A stretch of DNA of 64,000 nucleotides from NCBI GenBank assembly GCA_029379385.1, contig CM055611.1:21150062-21214061 (forward strand). The letters are read 5' to 3'. The notes under the pieces are model-generated. The model was given only the letters and a program-made list of their open reading frames with translations. It was not told the origin of the DNA and ran no database searches. This DNA comes from Quillaja saponaria (Eukaryota > Streptophyta > Magnoliopsida > Fabales > Quillajaceae). A program made the translations under genes and the position numbers. Below, one piece after another: positions 58,995-64,000 of this stretch (its first letter is position 1; every line of letters begins with the position of its first letter).

Positions 58995-61340
58995 TTAGCT
59001 TTCATGAATTTTCTTCCACTTTGACAGACGTATCAAAAACGACATCACATCAGCCGGGTCGCGCAGAGAGTGTGAAGCTTTGGTTTCCTTTGCTATGGAC
59101 GAAACAACAATTGAAAATCCTCTTCCAGTTTGCCTAACAACCTGCAAGTATTCACAAACTCCATTAGTATACATGCATTTGCTTTTATAGTTCATGTCAT
59201 TTGCTGCATTAACCCAAACTTTTCCTCTAGCTGCATATTTATATGTAACAAATTCGCATACTAACTCCACTAGCTTCGCGTATTTGGGTTTATATAGTGT
59301 GTCATTTTGCTGCATTAACCAAACGTTTCCTCTAGCAGCATCCTGTGTATGCAGCAAATGCTGTGTGGAATTGAAACGTTCTCTATTGACACATTCATCA
59401 CCTAAGAAATAGCTAGTATTCTGATTGAAAACTTAAACCAGAAAGAAATGGTTAACCAATATGATGAGAGTATGAGACTGTAAGGCATTCACTAATAGGA
59501 AAAGAATCATACCTCAAAAGCATCTTCATCTGTTCTGTCATCTCCTATGTACAATGGCATAACATTACTGGAGTTGTCAAATCTAAGAGTGTCAAGTAGA
59601 TACTGCAAAGCACGGCCTTTGTCCCAGTTGATACTTGGGCGGATCTCCATAACCTGGTCAAGAAAAATTCCAAAGAAAGATTAAGAATGTGTCACATAGC
59701 TCTCTAAAAGTCAAATCCTGATAGAAACCAGCATAGTACCTTTTTTCCTCCTGAAATGTGAAAACTGGGGTAAGCTTTCATAACAGATTCCACCATTTCT
59801 TTAAGGATGCAAACATCCTGTGTTTCAAAATGATTACTACGTTTGTCTCTAAAATAAGATTATAGACTACCAATTTATATGCACATTCTATTTACATGTC
59901 TTACATGGTTTTTGTTCAATTAGTTTACCTATTAATCTGGAATAGAACACTACCTCTTCACTTTTAACACGTCGATAGTGTACAGAGATGCAGAACTTGT
60001 TGTCTTCAACCATGGAACCCTTTATTTTTCTAGTTTTTTCTTCTACAATCTTAATTATCTGCAAGAAACATATGGAACATTGATGGGTTAGAGTAAAACC
60101 AAGGATATAATCAGTTTTATTAAGACAGGCCACTGGTTTTGGAAAGAAAAGATTTCTGCAATTCAATGATCTAATACTTTTGGACCTTTTACAGAGATTC
60201 TGTATAAATCATTTAGAAGTAACACTTTTTTACCTCTTGAATTGTGGGCAAAAATTCTTGTGCTGGATGAAAAAGAACAATTTCATTCCCCTATAAAAAT
60301 TAAACCTTGTGAGAGATACACATTGAGGATATATACTTTATAGCAATTCAACATAAAAGTTCACAAAAGAAAAGACGAACTTTGACAAACCTCTTCATCA
60401 ATAGCCTTGGTTTGATGCTTCCGGTCTCCATATTTGGAAGATCCTAAGGGGATTGATATATCCATCCCATGACTCCCAGCATAGTAGACATTCTTCAATT
60501 GTACGAATTCATATAGCTACTTGTGACAGTAAAGAGATTAAAAAAGGACATGAAAATAGCAGATTTCCACTATACATTGTCTAACTTCTTTGTGTGGTTA
60601 TAGGAGCTTACCTTATCCCGACGCCTTCCACTAACAATTGCAGTTGTAAAACCAAGAGCAACCTCATGTACTGCAGAACGCATCTGCAATTTGTAACATT
60701 GTGTAAATCAGTTTGGCCACAGCTATATATCTTGCTGCAAAGGAGAATATGTGCCAAAATCAAAGAATGCAGACATAGTCTTGTTATAAACTACAAATAA
60801 ACATGTCCATCATTTCAATTTGGTATACCACTGTTGAAACCTTCTTCCATAGTCTAATCAAGTTCAAATAAGACTGGATTGGACATAGACTAGCAATATT
60901 GAATACAATTGCTTTGTGTTTTCAACTTTTCATTGATCAGTGCAAAAGTACTTACATCATCACTCATGAATGCCCGATAAGGATTATCTACAATCGGTGA
61001 GAGTGTTCCATCATAATCCAGAAACACCATGATATCTTTCCCTTTAGCAATGCTCATCATTTGTTCAAAATAGTCCAAGGCAGAGGGATGTTTTGTCTAT
61101 GAGCCACATAAATTACAGAACATCAGAATTACTTATTTAGACTATAAAACACCAAGTTCAAATGCAGGTCTCCAAGAGTACTCCAAATATTACAACAGTG
61201 AAGTTTACCAGCCATGAAGTATAAGAACTCAAAATAGCATCTCCATTCTCGTCAAATCTTGCTTTCGAAATAGTTTCTGTGTCCATTGACCTTGTTGATT
61301 GAAATATGTATCCCATTACAGACTTCAAAACCTTGGTGCC
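58995..61340 (-). CDS. TPP: trehalose-6-phosphate phosphatase, first exon not identified
   Basis: Nine exons on the minus strand, all phase 0: 61340-61209, 61096-60956, 60683-60612, 60516-60391, 60290-60234, 60058-59954, 59817-59740, 59653-59513 and 59141-58995, together 332 residues. HAD-phosphatase motifs are intact: [14 protein letters not shown] (nucleophile Asp and acid/base Asp), [21 protein letters not shown], then [13 protein letters not shown] and [11 protein letters not shown] (Mg-binding acids). It removes phosphate from trehalose-6-phosphate, a sugar-status signal. The first exon seen ([20 protein letters not shown]) opens at a TTGCAG acceptor without an ATG there, so either an upstream exon exists or the first Met inside this exon is used. 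Variant residues include DNPYRAF where DNPDRAF is usual and GFTTAIVSG where FPTAI is usual. Confidence 0.9.
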
Positions 61341-64000
61341 CTGCAATTAAGGTATAGAACGCTGAACTGAAAAAACAAAAAGAAAACATATATATTTGAT
61401 GATCAATTGGAAAAAAAAAAAGAAAAAAAAGAAAAGCAAATACAGTTTATGTTAGTTGACCGTTACAAAAAACCAGACAAAAAGTTCACAAGCCTTTGGT
61501 TTCCAAAGGTTGCCTTTCGGTTATAAAATTCCAACTTGTTGAGCACTTTATGTTAACTATGAGCATAAGAAAAGATGAACCACGTGAGACCCTTATCTGA
61601 AACTCAAGTAGTCACAGTCTGAAATATGAACTAAGAGAGTTTATCTACAAAGAACATGAATGTTCTACTTGTAGCCACAAACTTGTTGTATCAAAAACTC
61701 AATTGAAGGTGACAACAATAGATAACGAAAAAGAAGGTGTCACAAAAATTAAATCCATATATAGAATGGCAGTGACAAACCGTCAATTGTATATAAATAT
61801 ACATGACATGATTCACATGCTTTTGGACAGGAGTTATAGTACTGAATTTTGATCATGTGCCATATAAATTGACTAGCATTGAAGTTAAAATTTTAAGGAA
61901 TTTCTCTTAAAAATGGAACGTTAAGCTCAATTTTTAAAAGGATTCTCAGTGTACACAATAAAATACTCAGTGCATTCAAGCTCTTAATAAGTCATGCATG
62001 AAACCTACTTATTTTTAATCTTCGAGATGATTTACTATTAGCCTTTCTAAAAAAAATATTGCTTAAGAATCGGGCATGAAAGCATTGTAATCATCTAAAT
62101 GCAATACCATGATAAATCACAAGACGTATACCACAAAATTGGAAGCCATATGTGAATTTAAACCTGAAAAAAAAAAATGAAAAAAAAGAAGAAAGAATAT
62201 GAAGTACCTGATGAATTATGATCCTTAATTTTAATATTTTCTTTACTTTATCCTTTCTGTTTTTCGCTAAAATGAGGACATATAAACCTACATTCTTATG
62301 TTTTCCAACTAGTCTGACTTGGTCGTCAATAAAATTTACTAATTGAACTAATATGTACTTCTAATCTATAATTTCTTTAAAAGAATAATGTTTTTAAATA
62401 CATAGTTTTATTTTCTATATTTTTAGCTAAGATTTACATAATTTTATAATTTAAAATATATGAAAATTTTTACTATTTTTTTTGAGATTTTTTTTATAAT
62501 TATACTAGAGTAAATTAGAGAGGCTAATTTACTCCTACTATTGTTGTAATTAGCTCGAACAACTCTCATTATTAGATTTAATTCTAGGCTAAACTGGTTC
62601 TTTAATTACAGGCAACTAATATCTATATGTCTAGTTCATCTCACATATATCTATATTTATACTATATGTAAAAATGGCTTAACGGTAATTTTTTTGATTT
62701 CCTTAAATATCATTTGAGTTTTTATTATTACATAAATATCCTTAATTGTTATTTTATATTATACCATATATAAAAGTGATTTGATGGCATAAATTTTTTA
62801 TTTTCTTAAATACTCTTAAGAGTTTTTACTATTACATAAATATCCTTAGTTATTATTTTAGTTCAAATATACTACTATATTTTTATTTTTTTTACTATTT
62901 TCCTAATTCTTCTTCATTTAATGTTAATAGAATTGTAATTACTTTAGAACTATTGATTACTTTTTTTACTTCTTCTCAATATTAACTAATAAATATAATA
63001 TATTTTTTTTAAATTATATGTCAATAGTAAATAAAATAAATTTTATTTTTTATAATGCCTAATAATCTTAATTGTCTTAGCTTTCTTCTCAAATTAGATA
63101 CTAAAATTTTAAAAATAAATTACTATGAATTGAAAAAAAATATTAAGAGTATAGTTTCATGATTATAATATTGTTGTTTTAACTTTTAATTCATAAAAAA
63201 TTATTCTTTTTTAATAATTATATATCAATAGTAGTTAATATTGATTTTCTCAACAAAAAAATTGTTTAATAAGTTCTAATAATTATATTATTTTTTAATT
63301 TTTCTCAAATTTATTAAATAATTTAAAAAAATATATTTAGAATACAGTTTTCATAAATATATGTTGTTTTATCTTTTAGTAGAAGAAATTTTAATTTCTT
63401 AAATACCCTATGAGCTTTTATAATTACATAATTAATTTTTAATTGTTATTTTGCTTCAAATAGTATTTCAGTTTAATTTTATTTTTATTACTTTTTCATA
63501 AGTTTTCTCTATTTTCATATTAATATGTTAGTAATTATGATATGACTATTGATTTTTTTTTTTAATACTAACTCTTTTCAATATTAATAAATCTCTAATT
63601 TATCAATAACTATATATCAATCGTAATTAAGTATGAATTTTTTATTTTTTTTTAATTTAGTAATTTACAAATAATTTTAATATAAATTATTATTATTTAA
63701 TGAAAATAAATATTAAATGTATAGTTTTATGATTATAATATTGTTGCATTAATTTTATATAGATTCAATTTCTTCTTAAAGATTTTTAAATGGTCATGGT
63801 ACCAGCCAAAATTGAAAATGACCTTTCTGTAGGGACTTGTATTAAGCTTGCAAACTCTTACAACCCTGAATTGCAGCTCTTTCTAAAGTCAAAACTTCTT
63901 GACAATAAAAAGATCTAGAATCAATACTCCTTATAGCAGTAGTAAAGATGGCTGCTTAGAGCTTATCATCTTCTACCTTCTTCAAAATTTCCTCCACAAC
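61341..64000. other. AT-rich upstream region of the phosphatase gene
   Basis: Should contain the missing 5' exon or promoter of the phosphatase gene, but I could not identify either. The DNA is very AT-rich. About 63790-64000 is more balanced: a plus-strand frame from 63793 runs 43 codons (MVMVPAKIENDLSVG...) and a minus-strand frame from the edge reads VVEEILKKVEDDKL then stop. Neither resembles a known family. Confidence 0.4.
62658..63480. repeat. diverged direct repeats of about 100 bp
   Basis: Blocks starting at about 62658 and 62760 share the order TATACTATATG/TATACCATATA, then TTTCTTAAATA-like, then TATTACATAAATATCCTTA, then TTATTTTA. A third, weaker copy lies at about 63390-63480. The opening resembles the start of some plant Helitron or MITE families, but no complete termini were seen. 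Confidence 0.4.

Overview
The window is nuclear DNA of a core eudicot plant. The evidence is AT-rich intergenic DNA, genes split by GT-AG introns, and plant-specific families: a PPR-DYW editing factor, a PYL abscisic acid receptor, a PORR-domain factor and a plant-type trehalose-6-phosphate phosphatase. The species cannot be named from the sequence alone. Eight protein-coding loci and one disrupted pseudogene are recognisable. The products and exon joins come from my own reading of splice sites and conserved motifs, not from searches.

Layout. 1-1507: the 5' exons of a GH18 chitinase-domain (CHID1-like) gene on the minus strand; the rest lies off the left edge. 3679-11852: a dead PORR gene (WTF1-like) split by a composite LTR-type miniature retroelement. 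That element was later tandemly duplicated together with part of the gene and then hit by a 3.36-kb solo LTR. 16483-19302: an intact single-exon PPR-DYW gene. 20788-22502: an intact three-exon PYL9-type receptor on the minus strand. About 22.5-31 kb: gene-poor AT-rich DNA. 33424-36208: a plastid-lipase-like class 3 lipase. 37885-39455: an RNF113/CWC24 splicing factor on the minus strand. 41641-50544: a large nucleotidyltransferase. 51444-57624: a DEAD-box RNA helicase on the minus strand. 58995-61340: a trehalose-6-phosphate phosphatase on the minus strand, lacking an identified first exon. 61.3-64 kb: AT-rich DNA.

The left half matches, from memory, the Arabidopsis neighbourhood PYL7 - PPR - WTF1 - GH18 (At4g01026 to At4g01040). 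The PYL plus RNF113 pairing recalls At1g01350/At1g01360. The lipase plus nucleotidyltransferase pairing recalls At3g61680/At3g61690. The genes are unrelated housekeeping and signalling functions kept together by ancestry, not an operon.

Two things stand out. First, the WTF1 position is occupied by a layered wreck whose order of events can be read from target-site duplications and shared lesions. Second, three otherwise well-conserved genes (lipase, nucleotidyltransferase, helicase) carry five apparent single-base insertions in coding exons and no single-base deletions. This looks more like residual assembly error than five independent inactivations, but only reads or transcripts can tell.
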